Shown: positions 5,878 through 6,317 of the stretch, piece by piece
How positions within the stretch are numbered: position 1 is the stretch's first letter
How the letters are laid out: the number at the start of each line of letters is the position of its first letter
Assembly: GCA_026002835.1 (NCBI GenBank)
Contig: BPGC01000024.1
Location: 1-6,317 of the forward strand
Source: Candidatus Nitrosocaldaceae archaeon
GTDB lineage: Archaea; Thermoproteota; Nitrososphaeria; Nitrososphaerales; Nitrosocaldaceae
Direction: 5' to 3'
Length of the DNA: 6,317 bases
The notes under the pieces: model-generated
Database searches by the model: none
Told to the model about the DNA's origin: nothing
The model's input: only the letters and a program-made list of their open reading frames with translations
Made by a program: the position numbers and the translations under genes

Positions 5878-6317
5878 TGATCGTAGTGGAATGTAAACCC
5901 GATAAAGCATTAATTCAGAAATTATCTAATAGTTCAAAGATAATACATGCACCTAATAAATCAGAAGCAGTGAAATTTATCAATAAGATAGGTAAATTAA
6001 CAATTATAATAGATGAAGATCCAGATAGTAATCAGCCAAAGATATTAGATTCATTAAATCTTTTAGAAGATAAATCTAGTATAAAGATACTAGGCAATTC
6101 TAACTGTATAGTTATAATACTCTCTCCTAGGTTAGAGGAATGGATAATAGAAGCAGCAAAAGAAGCTAATATAGATATGAATAGATATGGGTTAAGTAAT
6201 GATCCTAATCAGTTACATAGAATTATCAATAGAAGGATAAACAACCTTAAGAGATTGATCTGCGATATAGAGGATAGGAGCAGAAGGATAATTACACTCA
6301 AGAAGATACTAAATAGA
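5877..6317 (+). CDS. ATPase-coupled protein, possibly TOPRIM-like (partial)
   Basis: ATG 5877 shares its A with the TAA stop of the ATPase gene (TAATG), so translation is probably coupled. The frame stays open for 147 codons to the window edge, so the 3' end is missing. The N-terminus MIVVECKPDK has a strand ending in Glu5 with Asp9 nearby, and LTIIIDEDPDS (41-51) is a hydrophobic strand leading to D46-x-D48. A strand-Glu followed by a strand-DxD is the acidic layout of TOPRIM nuclease/primase domains. ILSPRLEEWIIEAAKEA (about 81-97) is a strongly conserved-looking element, and the rest is a basic helical tail. I recall similar small proteins following this type of ATPase in other prokaryotes, without known function. 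The TOPRIM reading is a hypothesis; the two-gene partnership is well supported by the overlap. Confidence 0.8.
   Translation, partial: MIVVECKPDKALIQKLSNSSKIIHAPNKSEAVKFINKIGKLTIIIDEDPDSNQPKILDSLNLLEDKSSIKILGNSNCIVIILSPRLEEWIIEAAKEANIDMNRYGLSNDPNQLHRIINRRINNLKRLICDIEDRSRRIITLKKILNR

Noticed and set aside
1..6317. CRISPR array, tRNA, rRNA or tandem repeats
   Set aside because: No regularly spaced direct repeats, tRNA-like cloverleaf or GC-rich structured RNA segment was seen; frequent short ATA/GATA motifs reflect base composition.

Overview
The window is very AT-rich, uses ATA, AGA and TTA codons heavily, and reads entirely on the + strand. Two informational genes (a PF01877/COG1325-type RNA-binding protein and a Pop5-type RNase P protein), TATA boxes about 25 bases before start codons, and tightly overlapping starts and stops point to an archaeon. 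The small membrane-anchored protein at 762-1139 resembles proteins I associate with Nitrososphaerota (Thaumarchaeota). A thermophilic or Nitrosocaldus-like member is my best guess, but the lineage call is inference.

Layout: (1) 9-1139 holds two intact secreted or membrane-anchored small proteins. The first is exported and has a Trp- and Cys-rich C-terminal domain. (2) 1121-2247 is a gene graveyard. It contains a third membrane-anchored protein broken by at least three frameshifts, a decayed IS1/IS1595-like transposase that still shows zinc-ribbon and catalytic-core fragments, and a broken N-terminal membrane-protein fragment. (3) 2279-3937 is a three-gene overlapping operon: a zinc-ribbon protein, a classical short-chain dehydrogenase/reductase and a multi-pass membrane protein. 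(4) 3974-4886 follows a good TATA box and encodes a small winged-helix protein, the COG1325-like RNA-binding protein and an unusually short Pop5-like RNase P subunit. The last two are typical neighbours in the archaeal exosome/RNase P gene neighbourhood. (5) 4912-6317 is a two-gene cassette: an AAA15/AAA21-type (OLD/ABC-like) ATPase and, overlapping its stop by one base, a second protein with a possible TOPRIM-like acidic pattern that runs off the window end without a stop.

The most interesting candidate system is the ATPase plus its small coupled partner at 4912-6317. Its gene layout parallels known ATPase/TOPRIM defence pairs such as PARIS and split OLD systems, though I cannot demonstrate homology. 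The Trp/Cys-rich exported protein beside membrane-anchored small proteins, partly destroyed near an IS remnant, is a second accessory candidate. No tRNA, rRNA, CRISPR array or intact mobile element was seen.
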